DNA of 64,000 nt from Nomia melanderi (Eukaryota; Arthropoda; Insecta; Hymenoptera; Halictidae): NCBI RefSeq assembly GCF_051020985.1, contig NC_135002.1, forward strand, positions 10,726,001 to 10,790,000, given 5' to 3'. Below the pieces are notes generated by a model. It saw only the letters and a list, made by a program, of their open reading frames with translations, did no database searches and was not told the DNA's origin. Shown piece by piece: positions 1-14,345 of the stretch (its first letter is position 1; each line of letters begins with the position of its first letter). Position numbers and translations under genes: made by a program.

Positions 1-879
1 TAAATCAGCAAACATGATCCCGGAAATTGGTGTTTAATTGCGAGTGCAACGTCGGCGAGGCGTTAGAAATTCAACTGTCCCTCGGGTTAACCCAACATAT
101 CGCGTGGCAGTATCATATCGAAAGGTTTCCCTTCGGCGTTTACAGTGAAAAAGACGATCAATATAATTTTTTAATGTCCTTGTGAATTTATTATTGCACG
201 TGAGATTTAGTTTTATAATTATTTGATAAACGCTCACGTCGATTTTGATCGGAATTACGCGAATTTGATTCTTAATTTTTGAATTCATTTCTAAGATTTA
301 TTAACCAGCGATTTTTCTTGGAACAATAGAATAAGCTGAACAACAAATGGTTGTGAACCTAGTGTTAGAAAAAATGAATTGTCATTGTTACTCTTGTAAT
401 TAGAAATTCATACTTTCAGCAATAATTATATCGAACATAATTAATTCGAATCAAGAGATATTTCTTTCTTCCGGAATAAAAATTCGTCCAAAGAGAAAAT
501 TCAGAAATTAAATGAAAATCGTTTCATCTTGTACATATTGCTCAAGTATTTGATAGTTTATTATATCAATCTAGTAAGAATAAAGGAAAAAATTGCATTG
601 CGAAAAAATCGAAAGATGTTCTTATCACAATTTCCTAAAGTTAGAACGCATTCGCTCGTTACGAGACTAGCAACAGATCCCGCAGCACAGACAACCGATC
701 AAAATACAGAAATTTCCGGAAGCAGCCATACTATCAACGAAATAATGACGTAGAAAATAATAACGAACACCCGCGGCTAGCAGCGATAAGCTTATCATAT
801 TTCCAGGCAAGTGGTCCAAGAAAGGAGGAGCGAGGCAGAGTTGGGAAAACTGTAATCTGATTACATATACGACTAATAA

Positions 880-1085
880 TTAACGCTTTGACTGCCATTC
901 ATCAAATTTGGATGACAGCTTTTCAGTATAGACATACAGTTTCACTTACTCACTGACGATTTTGCACATCAAATTTCCTGCAACTTCTTAAAAATCACTT
1001 TTTCGATATTATTTGCAGAATATTCGGTAGACTTTTGGTAAATTTAATAGGAAATTCTAATAAATCGTGGTAGCAAACGTGTCAA
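880..1085. mobile_element. Decayed TTAA MITE, family E
   Basis: The left end TTAACGCTTTGACTGCCA matches the inverted right end of the element at 13710-13925. The right end near 1065-1085 (GGTAGCAAACGTGTCAA) is a poorer inverted match. Boundaries are approximate. Confidence 0.45.
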
Positions 1086-1235
1086 CCTTTTAGTACTACG
1101 GTTTAGCTGGGCAAAATCCGGGCTATAATTATAGCGACCGATAATCTCATTCGTGACATTCGTGTTTGGTCTAAAATTGATCACGAGAGGAACTAGTGAA
1201 GGGGTTAACTCGTCAAAGTAGTGCAAGGGGTTAGC
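1082..1235. mobile_element. Short inverted-repeat element next to a family A end
   Basis: The left end has CAACCTTTTAGTACTAC and the right end GTAGTGCAAGGGGTTAG, an imperfect inverted repeat. A solo family A end (TTAGCACTAAAACTACC) starts at 1231. The element is small and decayed. Confidence 0.4.
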
Positions 1236-2249
1236 ACTAAAACTACCGAGAGTATAATATGATTAATACGTAATCTTTAAAAAATGGCAACAATACATGT
1301 TTTTCAGTTTCTTCGGGTATTTATTATAGTAATTATAATATTAACGATGAAACGTGTAAAATTGTTGGTCAAGAATGTGTTAAAAGGAACCTGGTGGAGG
1401 ATGTGATGGGGATGACGATGTTGTAATTATAAAGAGGTCGCCGATGTTGCAATCATCCGATGTTCACTGTACAGAGGTGCGACCCCGGAAAAATGGCCTC
1501 CACAAATCACTGGACGGGCAGGGGTCGGCCCCGAACATTTCTGAATATTTCAAGGAGCCGTGGGAAAAGTGGGAGAGCTCGCAAACGTTTCCGCCGCATT
1601 AAGGAGTAATTTTCGCCGGGCTCGTTGGAATTAATTCCACGCGCGCGAACCCGCGGCCGGCGCCACGCCGAGAGAAAAGGGGGTTGAAACGAGGAGCAGC
1701 AGCAGCAGCAGTCGGGTCTCGACTCGAGGTCGAGAAAGATGGCCGGTAGTAAAATTTCACGGCAGCCCGTTTTCCTTGGCCTTTTTCAGTCGACATTCGC
1801 GCCGCTCGCTCTTCATCCCCTTTTCTCGCCTCCTTAACTCTTAGCGTCATGATCGTTTTGTTGCGCCTATAAACATTTCTGCTGTTGACGAAGCTTTCTA
1901 ACAATGGTAGAGTATCGATACTTAAGCAGTATAAGGCAGGCCGTACATTATATTGTATAGAGAAACTTTCAGAAGAAGGGGTACTTTGTATAGACTTTAG
2001 CCCGATTTGATTTTCGTCGACACCATCAATGTAGTCTCATTGATAGATTAAAAGTAAATAAACAATTGCTGGTGTAACAATTTTTCATTTAAGTGAAAAC
2101 ATTTGAATGTAACATCGATATTACATCATTTAGAAAATTTGTTATGATGTTGAACCACTAAAGATTTTATTATTATTATATATTATTATTATTGTATTAT
2201 TATTATACATGTAACCATCAGAAATTCAAGAATAAAACCCACAATTAAA

Positions 2250-2456
2250 TCTGCAGTAATACAAACTTTCTCAACAAGTAAATATTTATTTATTCAAGTA
2301 AGCGTATAATACTTTTTCTCGTAGTATTATTACAATTAATAATAAAAAAATAATATTCAATTCGGACTCGGAAGAATTAAGTGATATTTATGTTCGTTAA
2401 ATTCTATTTTGAATCTTCACCACGAGTCTGATACGATATTGCAAAGCAAGGAGTTA
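2250..2456 (-). mobile_element. TTAA MITE, family F (inverted, one end unclear)
   Basis: The reverse complement begins CTAACTCCTTGC and contains CAATATCGTATCAGACTCG and GTGGTGAAGATT, then AACATAAATATC. All are shared with 3148-3389 in the same order. The other end is not clear. Confidence 0.65.
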
Positions 2457-3147
2457 GTACATATTACGTGTATCCGTGCTTAACGTGTACACTCGTCATT
2501 ACTTGATTTTATTATGCACTCTAACTGGTTAAGGGTCGAATCTCCTGCGTGTTTCCGTTTTCCCTATTCCCCTTTTCCTTCGATCCTTTAAGAGGCACTG
2601 GGTATCGTGCGCCGGCCGCATTCAGGAGCCACGCTGACGTGACCATCGAGTTTACCACTGCATTGCGTGGCCTACGTTCGTCGCAATATTACATATGCGC
2701 GGCGGAAAACTGCAACACGTGCGGCGAACGCGTGAATCGAATCGTCGGACCCTCTGCTAGCCGAGGGAATGGGCACGGGGCGATGCTAATCGTTCGATCT
2801 TTTGGTGCGGATCGCTTGAGAGCATATGGAAAGAATGGACAGAGGCTCGTTTGGAAGAAGTCTATTTTTGGAAAAGATGAGGGCTCAGATGTAGGCCCGA
2901 TTCGGTTTTTACACGATATACATGTGCTTAAAATAAAACATTCGTGTAAAAGAGTATACAGCACTTGTAGAACAATAAAGATTGATGCTAGACCTAAGAA
3001 ATCAGTAAAATAATACGATAAACAATATGAAAATTCATGTTACAATTTAGGTGACAGTGAAATGAAACCAAATCGTAAGGAAGGAAAAGAAATTGTCTAA
3101 TTCGTGATAGTTCAAATAAATTGTGTGAAGAAAGTAAATTATTCTTA

Positions 3148-3389
3148 TTAACCCTTCGTCCTACAATATCGTGTCAGACTCGTGGTGAAGATTTCAGATT
3201 GAATTTAACAAACATAAATATCGTTCAATTTGTTTGAATGAAAACTATATATTTCTCTGTTATCAATCATTATACATTAGAGCACACGTTGACATAGAAC
3301 AAGGAATTTTCTCTTATTTTCAATAAATTATAAATAATAAAGTAGTTTGATCGATCGGTTTAGAAGGAAATCATAAGGCAAGGGGTTAA
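3148..3389 (+). mobile_element. TTAA MITE, family F
   Basis: 242 bp bounded by TTAA. The left end is TTAACCCTTCGTCCTACAA and the right end, reversed, TTAACCCCTTGCCTTATGA. The interior contains ATATCGTGTCAGACTCGTG, TTATCAATCATTA and AATAAAGTAGTTTGATCGA. Confidence 0.85.
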
Positions 3390-4675
3390 ATCGGAATCGT
3401 TTAAAAATAGAAATTAATGTACTGAAGTATTTACAAGGAGGTGTTAGTCACTAGTACTTTGCAATGAATTGCCTGGAAACTCGTGTTAAAAATGGAGGAG
3501 TGTTCTTTCGCGAGCTATAGTTTGTTTTTTGGAAAGATGAGCGATGAGATCTACAAAAATCATTATTTACTAATAAATACATATATACTAATTCACGCCG
3601 GACAGTTCTAATGTTACGAATCGACGTTGATAAATTGTGTAAACCGTTTCAATTTGAGCAAACGTAAGTGCAAGAGAGAACAACTGGCTTTCGAAACTAA
3701 CTGCCACGACCATTTACCAGGGCAAAGAGAAAATCCACGGTGAAATGAAGTCTTCGTACCCCTTTCTGAAGATCACCGTAGACACCGACGATCTCCAAGG
3801 AAAGCAACGAAAAAAAAGAGGAGAATTCCAGCGGCTATCTATCGACGAGGCGAGCTTTAAACGGAAAGAAGAATCGAATCCAATTTCCCGTGCCGGTAGC
3901 GTGACAGCGTCACGTGTGTTCGGAGGGTTGGCGTGTGTGCGCGGATCAATGGGACAGTTCCGATCTGTCCGGGCAACGTTTACTCGCCCCTTCAACCCCT
4001 CCACCCTTTCTCCGCGAACGAACAGGTAAAAGCGAGACGTCGAATCGAATAACTTTAAAGCTCAATACACACTATCGGTCAGGTCTCGGTACTTTAAATG
4101 TTATTCAGTTGTTTATAATGTATATGTTCGTGTTATGAATCTTGGTCCATTCTCCGTTCGATATTGCTCCATCTTCGTTCATCGAAAACAATGGGCGAGA
4201 CAAGAATTTTGAATGGACGGTTCTATCTTTATACACAGGAAACAACAGATAAGAAAAAGGCTGTTTATTATAAGCTGATATTTGATCGAACCAAGAAATA
4301 ACGAGTATCAGGCTTAGAACGATCGTATGAGTCATTCATTATTCAAATCGGTTAACCCCATGAAACAAACAGTAGCAAAATAGTGATACAATAGTACACA
4401 TTTTGAAAATTTCTCTTTACAGGGAAAATCAAGTACACATTACAGAGTGTATTTTACTATATCATTGCAGGTTAATCTATCGAACACGTAAGATGCATAA
4501 CACGGTATACCCCTGAAGCAACCTTTATTACAATTTCTGCATAGCCAAAGGAATTCCTGTTATTCCACAGTGCTAAACCCAATGACACAGTAATAGAACA
4601 TTTCATATTAAAAATAAATTTCTCGAAGAAACATTTAATCATTAATGCGCTTGATTCACTTTTAACATTTAATAT

Positions 4676-4787
4676 TTAACACTAAAACTACCAAGCAGTT
4701 AAATCGACTTTTCGAAATTCCCTTACAGAAACTCCAAGGGTGCATCTACTCAGAAATTGGTCATTTTGACTCGATTGGTAGTTTTAA
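4676..4787 (+). mobile_element. TTAA MITE, family A (internally deleted copy)
   Basis: 112 bp bounded by TTAA on both sides. The left end reads TTAACACTAAAACTACC and the right end GGTAGTTTTAA, its inverted repeat. The right interior (GGTCATTTTGACTCG) matches the copies at 14119 and 43721, showing that about 100 bp of the middle is missing. Confidence 0.75.
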
Positions 4788-7700
4788 TTTAAAAAGAAAA
4801 GTCGCACAAACGTATTAGCGATGAAATGTTTGAAAACTCGATAAACGGAGTTGACCGATTTGGCGAATCAGCGGCTCGTATATGGAAAACGCGAGATCGG
4901 AGAACAATGAAACGTTAAAATGAAATAAGTCGTGGAAGTTGTCGCCGGCTGGCGCGGCCGGGAAAGATCGGGAAGGCGCGATAAGGCGGCTGGTAGGAAA
5001 TCACGCTACATTATCGTATATTACAGCTAATCGCACCGCGAAAAGGACCTTGGTAATTTTTTTTCTCCTCCGCAAGCGCACGACAACGCTTTTCCAGGTA
5101 AACAATTCGGCCGAGCCGGGAGCTGCACGCCGCGCTGCCTGTTGCGCTGACACCGATGCCAGATAGGGTTAACTTTGCGTTCGATGGTTGCCCTCTTTTT
5201 CGCCTGCACCTACCCCTCCACCTGATTTAACTTTTTATAGGAAGACCACTGAAGAATTCGTGACAATAACTCTGTAGGTGTCGAAGAGCGATGAATCTTG
5301 GAGCACGTTTATAGCAGAGCTGCGGTAAAACTGAAGTGAACGTTGCGAATTAACGTTTGCGTCGTTGATCAATTAACTCAGCGCAGCTTTTTGCGTCGTT
5401 CCAACGTAAACGTTGACATTTTATTTAACCTGTTAAATGAAATATATGAAAAGGAAATATATAAAACGTTAACGTTTAGTGTTAAAACGAAAGATTTAGG
5501 TATGGATTAATACGGACATAGTTCTCGTTGAGCCGATCGAACTTTAATAACATAACATGCGACGCGATTCGTTTTTGCAGGCTCGATAAGATTTGCTCTT
5601 GTGAGTCTCGACTATAATGACGAACTTGCAAAAAATTCTTGGCAAGGATTATCATTGCTCGAGTTCTCTAAAAGATTTTTATTAATTTACTGAATTTTTC
5701 GGTGAATTTTATTAATTTATTTTAAATTACTGACATGTTACAGTAGTAGTTTTCATCTTTTTTTTTAGTATATTTGTTAGAAAACTGATTTCCCGGTATG
5801 AATATTAGAATATTGATTTCTAATTTTCTAGTTCTAATAAGAATTCTTCCTCTAAAAATCGGGGAGAATTGCGCGGACAGAATTCTTGTCACGCAAAGTT
5901 CATTCCGAAGACTGAGAGACATCAGTTCCGCGAGGCGTAAAAATACTCGGAGAGCTTTTCCACTCTTCGACCGACTTCCGGTAACCTTTCGCCCGAGATT
6001 GACACATTTAGTGCAAACATTGAGCACTCAGGTGATCTGAGATTTAGGTTGAGAGATTGTCAGTGAATATTTAGATTAATATTCGAGCGGCATGGCGAAA
6101 CACAAGCCGGCAAAAAGTTCGCGGTTCTAGCTCGGTTCAGGAAAAGGGAAACGCCAGAGCATAAATTCTCATCTAAAATCAAACCTATTGACACACGGGA
6201 GATAAAACACACTGTCAACTAAATCTGACATCCATCGTTAAACGCAGACAAGAGCAATATTTCAATCCCATAAATTGCGAACGAAATTGGAGGAATAAAA
6301 TTGTCTCACAGAATATTTTATAATCCAAGGCAATTTATGATTTCGTTCGAACTTTATCCGTTCTGATTTATCATGTATGTTTCTCGCTTTAAAAGTATAA
6401 ACCACTTTTTTCACACATTTTGTATAATGATGCTATACAAATGAACATAGAAAATTCTATGAACTGAGACAATTTAATGGGATGAATCATTTAAGAACAG
6501 AACTTTATATAACGCGGAAACATTGTTCAAAACGCGGAACGTTTCAATGTGTACATGCATACCGCGATGTTCGCAACGCATTAGAAACGACCGACGAGAA
6601 CAATAGTTTCGTCGAGGTTCGCTTGTCGCGACTTAACTCGGATCGGTCGGTTATTCACGTGACACGTGTACGACAGTAGCAGCTCGTCATACTGCAGTCA
6701 GAAAACCGAGTAACGAATGCCCCAGCGCATTTCTATAGTGCCGATAAACCAACATGTGTAAGCGAACTCGTTGCTACAGGTCACGTCAAAAAAGATGGTT
6801 TTCATTCTGCCCTCGGACCTTTCGAATTTTATCCAGCGAAGTAAAAAACTTTCATAAATTTCCAATTAACCAAATCTTACCATGTATTTAATCTTTGGAC
6901 AAATTCATTTGCGACAAATTAAATCGATTAAAGTAATTAGAATTATATTTCTTAACGTATTGGTGAAAAAATAGTATTATTCGTTAATAGTTAATTAGAA
7001 AGTAAGAAGCTTTTGATATGAAAGAATACAATCATAGGAAACAGAAAGGTGTTATAATATTGATTAAATAAAGTAAAATTACAGTAAATTCGTTTAGTTC
7101 TCTAAAAAATTGATATAAATTTTTGCACGATTTTTGAGCAAATTTTAAATATGAAATAAAAGTTGTGGACGCGCAAAAAATCTGTAGCAAGCATGATAGC
7201 CGGATACTTGTGGTAACAAGTATCTGTAGGTACAACGCCGGTGGCAACCATCTCGCACTACCATAAACTTCGGCCGACCGTACCGGAAGCTAAGTTCGGT
7301 AACATTACTTCTCATAGCGCAAGCACTAAATTCACCTGCAAACACCACGAAAACGTTGCTTATCGTGCATCGTTGGCTACATGGGACGTGAACCTGGTAA
7401 GCTCCGTTGTAACTGAACAACTTTTATTAGGTGGGAACGTGAACTTTTAAAGGGGAAAGTGTATGAAATTGGCATGAATGAAAAGTTCCCATTTATTACA
7501 TGAAAGTTATCTCATTCCTTTATTCAGATCCTTCAACTTATTTCCTCCTATCCGAATTCCAGTTATCGAAAAGATAAAATAAAAGTCAAACCCTGCTTTC
7601 ATAAATTAACATTATTTTTCATGAATACATTTAAATTATCTGTTACAGTTCTAAAGATACAATAATACATTTTGATAACAAAAAATAATATGTACAAAAT

Positions 7701-9189
7701 CTTTATGCATTTTGTCAATTTTATGAGCTACTTTATGAAACTCAAACAACAGATAATAAAAGATGTGAAAATAATTATAACAAAATGTTCCTCTTTATAA
7801 TAACATAATGCAAAGAGTGTTAATTATTTTATCAACAAATACGTAGAAAAATTGGTAGTGTCGTGAAGGAGGAAACTTTATGGTATAGTTGTTATAAACG
7901 ACACACGGAAATTGTATCAATTCTGATGGCGAACATAAATGAGTTGTAACAAAAACCCACCCTAACGGGGGTCATAAGGGATGAAACATCCATCAAGAGT
8001 ACCACGAAACCAATACACCCATTAGGAGAATCTCGATGACCTTCAAATAACCTCGATCGGACTTAGCACCCTTCAATCTTAGGCTTCGCCCCCGAAACCA
8101 GCCCCTATCTCTCAAAGTCAGCCCGGAAAAGGGGGATGTTAGACCCGATCTTCTGCCAAAGAGGGAGCACGTTTTAAGAATCGGCTGGTAATTTCACGGA
8201 ACGTCGTCTTCGACCGTTCCGGCCATAAATCAGGGGAACGATAAGGGGTCGATGGCAGGGGGTGGTTTCGCGACAAACGGACGCCGAATGGAAAGAACGG
8301 CCTGTCGAATACAGAACAGTTTCAGCATGATCACCTGTGATTTATCTTTGAACATACAGAACTTACACACCGCAGATCCACTTTCAAACTTATATTTAAT
8401 TTAGTGCCGATCGAATCATCCCTTTTTTAGCATTCAACGATGGATAATTCTTTTTATAATAGCTAAAATGAAATGATTCAATATCAATATTTAATTTGAA
8501 ACTAATTAGAAATAACAGCTCTTTGGTCCTTCAAGTTTACCAATTCATCAAAACGAAAAAATGTAGCATTCGTTATAATGCTTCCAGTAATTTCTTCCTA
8601 TTATACAAACTATCCGACAGAAATTCTTTCACTCCGCTTCCTAAATAATACTAACACTTATTCTTCTTAACCTCCGTTCAATCCGTTCCAAACCAGGATT
8701 CTCAACAAATGATTCCCAAACTCAAACCCTACAACTCAATATCAAAAATTTATAAAAAATTACCCAGATCACATCAAAACTCCTTCACAAGTCTTAATTC
8801 AAAACCAATACATATTTCACTCTTCACGCCCCTTCAATGTTCACTTTACCCATACGCAATTATCCTTTTCTATGTACTGTATTACACACCTACACTGCAG
8901 TTCGTCTCGAATTGATTAAGATCTAATTCGACACGACACCATACGGGCAGGGGGGTTAGCGCTGCGACCGTAGCGTTTGCTGCGACCTGTACGCGCCGGA
9001 GCAGAGGAGCATTTCTATTAGTTATTAACGTGCTCGCCGCCCTCCCTCCGTCCCGCCAGTCGCGGTAGCGGCGCCGCCCCCCGAAGCCACCCCACTTCGT
9101 TTTTTCCACGAAGGCATGCTCACGCACTACGTCACAGGGATCGATCCTCCGGCCACGAGGTCGAGGGCTGGAAAGTGTTACGAGAGGAG

Positions 9190-9196
9190 AAAGCAG

Positions 9197-9233
<37 letters not shown>

Positions 9234-9300
9234 AGAGAGAGAGAGAGAAGGAGAAAAAGAGAGAGAAAGTGGCAGAGAGAGAGAAAGAGAAAGAGAGAGG
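9190..9300 (+). repeat. (GA)n microsatellite
   Basis: Nearly pure GA/GAA purine repeat over about 110 bp, inside a GC-rich block (about 8930-9600). The Arg/Glu-rich open frames across it are repeat artefacts. Confidence 0.9.
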
Positions 9301-9458
9301 AGCAGCCCAGTATTCTACCTACCGGAGGAAACGAGCCGATTCAACGCCGGAGGCGCACGGCTTTCCGCGTCGCTTATTAGCCCTCCGCTCGCCCCTAACC
9401 ACGCGAGTTCACCGAGAGGGTGTTTCTTAGAGAAATTCAGCCCTCCAAGCATCTTTCG

Positions 9459-9488
9459 CGATGTAACGCGATGCAACGCGATGCAACG
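9459..9488 (+). repeat. 10-bp tandem repeat, three units
   Basis: CGATGTAACG, CGATGCAACG, CGATGCAACG in direct succession. Confidence 0.85.
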
Positions 9489-9740
9489 TCGGGCGACAAA
9501 GGAAGGACAAGACGAGAGCGGAAAGGGTGAAATGTCACCGGGCCAACGATTAGAAAACCGACGCGGAAAGGGGTAGGGGGCGAGTGTTCCGGAATGTCAT
9601 TGTTTCGAGGCGAAATTAGGGAATGATGAGGTTCTAGCTGAGAACCGAACAGCGACTTTTTGGAGGATTTGAGGATCGTTTTTGCCAATTTCGTGGATTA
9701 CGAAATTAATCCTTTGGTTGTGACATTTTTTTTATGTTGT

Positions 9741-9985
9741 TTAACACATTGAATGCTATGGGTCACCGGTGATACAGACAAATCGACTTAGTATAGTTCG
9801 TTCGATTAAACGATGACTATTTGAAAACATTTGCGAACATTGTAAATAATGCTACTTAATGCGCTGATATTCAGGGAGATGAACATAGAATAACAATAAT
9901 GCAATTCGATTTAATGATTTAATATTATATTTTTCCCATTTGGGGTGTTTTGCTCTATGAAGTCGTGAGACATTTGGCGTGTTAC
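9741..9985 (+). mobile_element. TTAA MITE, family C
   Basis: 245 bp with left end TTAACACATTGAATGC and right end CATTTGGCGTGTTAC. The interior has GGTCACCGGTGA, a TAGTTCGTTCGATTAAACGA motif and AAATAATG, in the same order as the copies at 35666 and 60952. Confidence 0.8.
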
Positions 9986-11059
9986 TTAGAGTTTCTCTTT
10001 ACTGTTTGGAATTAGAAATGGGCGTAAGAGAGTATGCAAGGGACTAAATTATGAATTAGTTGTGGTAATATTTGTGATAGAAGAATTGAAGAGTACCGAG
10101 AACTGGATGTAACCTAAGGGTTAACATTTTGCACTGTATGTGATTGAATTGTATAGCAGCACAGATAACCTTGGAATCTAGACTTAATATTACGGCTGAA
10201 CGCGAAATAAATATTATTTTCTCTTTTCTTCGGGGAATTTATGCTGTTTAGTGAATATATAATTCGTAAATTGATCTTTAAGGATTGCCAAAGGAAAGAA
10301 TAGTGATGGAAGGTGAACAAGAGTGATCAAAGATGGATCGGTGCTATAAAGGAAACTTCAAACGAGAGTTTCACGCTTTCGTCGTATAATAAATCGGCAC
10401 GGAACGAAACCGAAGCTGTTTAAGGTTGAAATGATTAATTCATGGTTAAACTGAAACGCGAACTTCGTATTCTATACGTGTGTTAATAGCCCGGTGCTCC
10501 AGGCGCGTAACGATGAACCGATAACGCTAGCAAGAAATCCTGCGATTTATCCTTGCGCGTTTCACACGCACAGAAAAAATCGCAGTTGAGTTTACATTAA
10601 TCCCCATCTAAACAGCTTCTCCCTGTCTTAAAATCGAACGTGCTAGTAACGACTCGGTCCGTTTATAAAATTACGTTTTCTCACGGGGGAATAAAATTGT
10701 ACGGAAACTCCCGATAGCTCGAACGTCGGGGGGAAACAAATGTATCGCCGCCACCTTCGAGAAACTTAACGCCGTTTATCCCGATATCCGGCGTCGTTGC
10801 CAGTTAAAAAGGGGAAGACAGGTTTCAATTATGTTAAACGGGATCGTTACTCGATCGGTGACAGGAACCAGTTCTTCTCCCGACCGCAATTAGTCTTGCG
10901 CATTGGCGAAATCAACATTAACGGATTTAATCCTTGTCAGGGCGGACGGACACGTGCACGTGGCTAATTCGATTATCGAAAGAATTAGTTGAACAAGCTT
11001 CAATTAGATGGAGAGGGTTTTGCATATATTTTATCTATTTACGATGGGTTCGTACAAAC

Positions 11060-11283
11060 TTGACACTAGATCTACCGGGCAGTAAAATTGATTATTCTTT
11101 ATTTTCTTATAACATTTATAAAAATATATGTATTGAGTTTTCAATTTCTTTATATTCAAGTTTGTACTTGTCTAAATCAATTTATTGAATAATTTCTTGG
11201 AAAACTGTTTGTGCTTTTTCATAACTTCGAAGGAAGAAGCCCGAAATGGGTCATTTTTTTCCGTGTGGTAGTTCTAGTGTTAA
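11060..11283 (+). mobile_element. TTAA MITE, family A
   Basis: About 224 bp. The left end is TGACACTAGATCTACC and the right end GGTAGTTCTAGTGTTAA. The right interior contains CGAAATGGGTCATTT, shared with the other family A members. Confidence 0.7.
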
Positions 11284-13709
11284 ATACAAAAGTTTTACAT
11301 TCCTATTTCGTTGACTGATGCCTGTCAAATTTTACCTACTGGGATCCGGAGAATCGGATTGTCAATGCCAACACTTACTATTTTGAAATTATACCCTTCT
11401 ACAATGCATCGAACACGTCGCCGATATTAGCAAAGTGTTTCCATTGCAAGCCGATAGGTAAAATGTTAAAATATCTTCACAGTTCCAGCAATATTTATTA
11501 TTTCTACTGTAGTCTTAATTTCTCGTATTAACGAGACGTTTCGTTTGAACTTTGGAAATGCAGAATTCATGCGGAATTTGGAGTTACGTTTATAGAAGGT
11601 ACTCTAACTGGAGTGAAATTTTCAATCTCAGTTTACAACGAAAAGGCAAAAGCCAGAAGATAAAAGATATCTACAGAAAACAGAAATGAGAATGGGAATG
11701 CAGAATTTCTAAGGAATTTCTGAATTTTTTAACGTATATCCTTATCTGTGTCCCGCAAAACATATTTTTCTAGAAAATATGGCGCACACAGAAAATGGTG
11801 TACACGGTACTCAACGTGTCAACCACGTGCGCACACGTTGTACGGATTTTGAAAAAGAAAAGAGTGAAGAGGGAGCGAGAGAGAGAGGAGGGAATCGGCC
11901 TCTCTTTCCCTTTCTCTCTCTTTCGTCCTCCGCGAAAGAAAACAGAACGATTCAGCGGCGGCCACTCGCCTACCGCGACACCAATTAAGCCTTGAAATAT
12001 TGTACACACGCGGCTACGCGAGCATGCAAACACCTTTAACCCAATTTACCCGGTACAAAGATTTCGTAAGCGATAACGTTTCAAATCGAGGGGCTCTCTT
12101 AATTTCTACTTGCCCGAGTGTTGCCCTTTTCGACGTTTCGTTAACGGTCTGCTAACCGCAATCATTTTTCTAAATAATCTTGATCCATTCACAGCCGAGC
12201 GCTCTGAAACTTCGTTGCACTCTGTTGGCGGTGATTCGAATAGAATAGGTGGATTGTTCGATCTTTGTGGAAATTCGAGTTTTCGAGAATGCGAAGAAAA
12301 ATTAGGATTGAAAATGATTTTTCCTGATAGATATTATAAAATGCTCTTTTCGTATCATGTGCGTTTTCTGTAACTTTTACTTTCGAATTTCCTGTAAGGG
12401 CATACAAATTAAATTGATATCTTTTATAATCGTCAATTATTGATTATCTGCATTTGCGGTGATTATGGTGAATTCTAATTAATAATTGTGAGTAGTAACT
12501 TGCAATGGAGTTAAAGCTTGCATTTTAATCATTATTCTTAGTGTGTAATGATATTATATTGTAATTAACTCTGACGAATAAATATTGTTTTACGAATGTC
12601 CTGAATCATATTTTAAGGAAGTGTCCAAATATCTCTTTTATCACTTTTAACTTAATCATTGTTTCAAGATTGTATTACAAGCTTCTGTTCGTCATATGGT
12701 ATTATAACATTGTTATTAATACCTATCTGTCTACATATTTCAAACTCCAAAATATCTGTTTACTTATTTTATTTTTTATTTGAGTTTATTTTAAGACGGT
12801 CACATGAACAGTGAAGTCATCAGTGACCACCATCATTTGGATGCATTACAAAAGAAGAATCTGTATTTACATCGAAATTCGCTATCCGCTAATCAGCGAA
12901 ATGGGGAAAAGGGGGAAAGAAGACTTCTACAGCAAACCTTGTTCTCCGAACAAGATTACATTTGTTCGGGCGTGATCGTAAAATCGTCGCTACTCTGCCG
13001 TCGTTTTTTTTTTTTGCTGGGCTGACGCGGATAGACTGAGGGGAACAAAGCTGCCTGAAAATCCCTGAACGTCGCGGGACTCGACAAGCAGATCCAGCCA
13101 ATCGCCACTTTTGTTCCCGAGTTCTTTTTTTTTTGTTCTCCTCCTTCTCCTTCCTTTTTTCCCTGCTTCCAGAATAAAAACATTCCCGGGATTGGCTGCG
13201 AACACTGCCGGTCCCGGGCTCGCATTGTGCGACGTCCACGGACCTCGAAACAATGTTTTCACCCCCCGTCGAGCCGTTCGATCGAGTTAGAACGGCCTGA
13301 TTCACTCGCGGCCCGTGACGCGTGACTTCAGAATTTTGAATTTGAATTTCGAAATTGGAAAATTTTATTTCGATATTTTATAGACGCGAAGGAACAATAT
13401 AGTTTTCGTTGAAACTTTTTTCCGCTGTCTCTCACCGTGTTTAAGATAATCCGCAGGAAAGAAAAATTTGCATTTCAAGGGGTGGTTACACCCTTTCAAT
13501 ATGAAATTTGACAGGAAATAAAATTGCAATGTATTAGGCTTGATTTACTCTACTTATATACACAATTTCATCATTTCTTGAATTTCCGGGTGCGATATCT
13601 TTCCTTGTGAGCCGGGAAATGAGTTCGGCCGGTTTTGCTTTGCACGCGATTTGAAAGAATTCTGGATATAAATACACTGTACAGTGTGTGTGCGCAATGA
13701 TTTAATACT

Positions 13710-13925
13710 TTAACACTTTGCTGAATAAACATTGATCATATCTCCCATCCGGTCGAGATAGTTTTCTTAATGAAGCAGAAACTGAGAAGTCAAGATTCTT
13801 CATGAAGATTGCTCTACTATATTTCTTAATCTCGTACATGTAATAGAATTCGGTTCGTTCAATACGCCACCAAGAAACTCAATGTTTACGTTTATGAAAA
13901 ATTGACATGGCAGTCAAAGTGTTAA
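13710..13925. mobile_element. TTAA MITE, family E
   Basis: 216 bp with TTAA at both ends. The left end is TTAACACTTTGCTGAA and the right end TTGGCA-like, ATGGCAGTCAAAGTGTTAA, a partial inverted repeat. It is the same family as the end at 880. Confidence 0.6.
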
Positions 13926-14118
13926 CCGTTTGAAAGTTACGGATTTCCGCATAAATCTGGTCGAATAGTGCTAAACTTCGCGATCGCATTGATAAGAAAT
14001 CAGTAACTTTGTATTATCTTCCTTCATTTTGCACAACTTATTTGTTTATGTAAGATTGCAATATCAATCAATTTTTTCGTAACAACGTTACGCGTAAAAA
14101 TGAAACGAACAGAATCAT

Positions 14119-14345
14119 TTAACACTAAAACCACCGAGCAGTTAAACTGACTTTCTTAAAATCCTCTATAGAAACTCCAAGAGTGTATCTATTGAAGCTC
14201 TAATTCATTTACAATTCAATTTGCGTATTGCTAAATGAATTTTTTTAATAACATTTCAGAGAAATATCTGTTACCTTTTTAATAATTGCAAAAAGAAGAA
14301 ACCAGAAATGGGTCGTTTTGACTCGTCTGGTAATTTTAATGTTAA
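14119..14345 (+). mobile_element. TTAA MITE, family A (most complete copy)
   Basis: 227 bp between TTAA sites. The left end is TTAACACTAAAACCACC and the right end GGTAATTTTAATGTTAA. The interior aligns over nearly its full length with the reverse complement of 43721-43935, including ATCTGTTA, TTTTTAATAATTGCAAAA and AATGGGTCGTTTTGA. Confidence 0.85.

Larger units (their letters stand above)
1..8880. other. Intergenic, no supported gene
   Basis: AT-rich sequence with short unrelated open frames on both strands. The longest, 2549-3013 (+), has no recognisable motif and half overlaps an opposite-strand frame. Several TTAA-type MITEs sit here (listed separately), with an (AGC)n run at 1692-1711 and an ATT-rich microsatellite at about 2168-2208. 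GC-rich patches at about 1550-1850 and 2590-2800 lack coding support. Confidence 0.6.

Noticed and set aside
2549..3013. 154-codon plus-strand frame as a gene
   Set aside because: No domain or motif, no splice context, and another frame of similar quality on the opposite strand. It is explained by a local GC-richer patch.
9116..9576. Arg/Glu-rich frames as a nuclear protein
   Set aside because: They translate the (GA)n microsatellite in two frames; the residues reflect the repeat.
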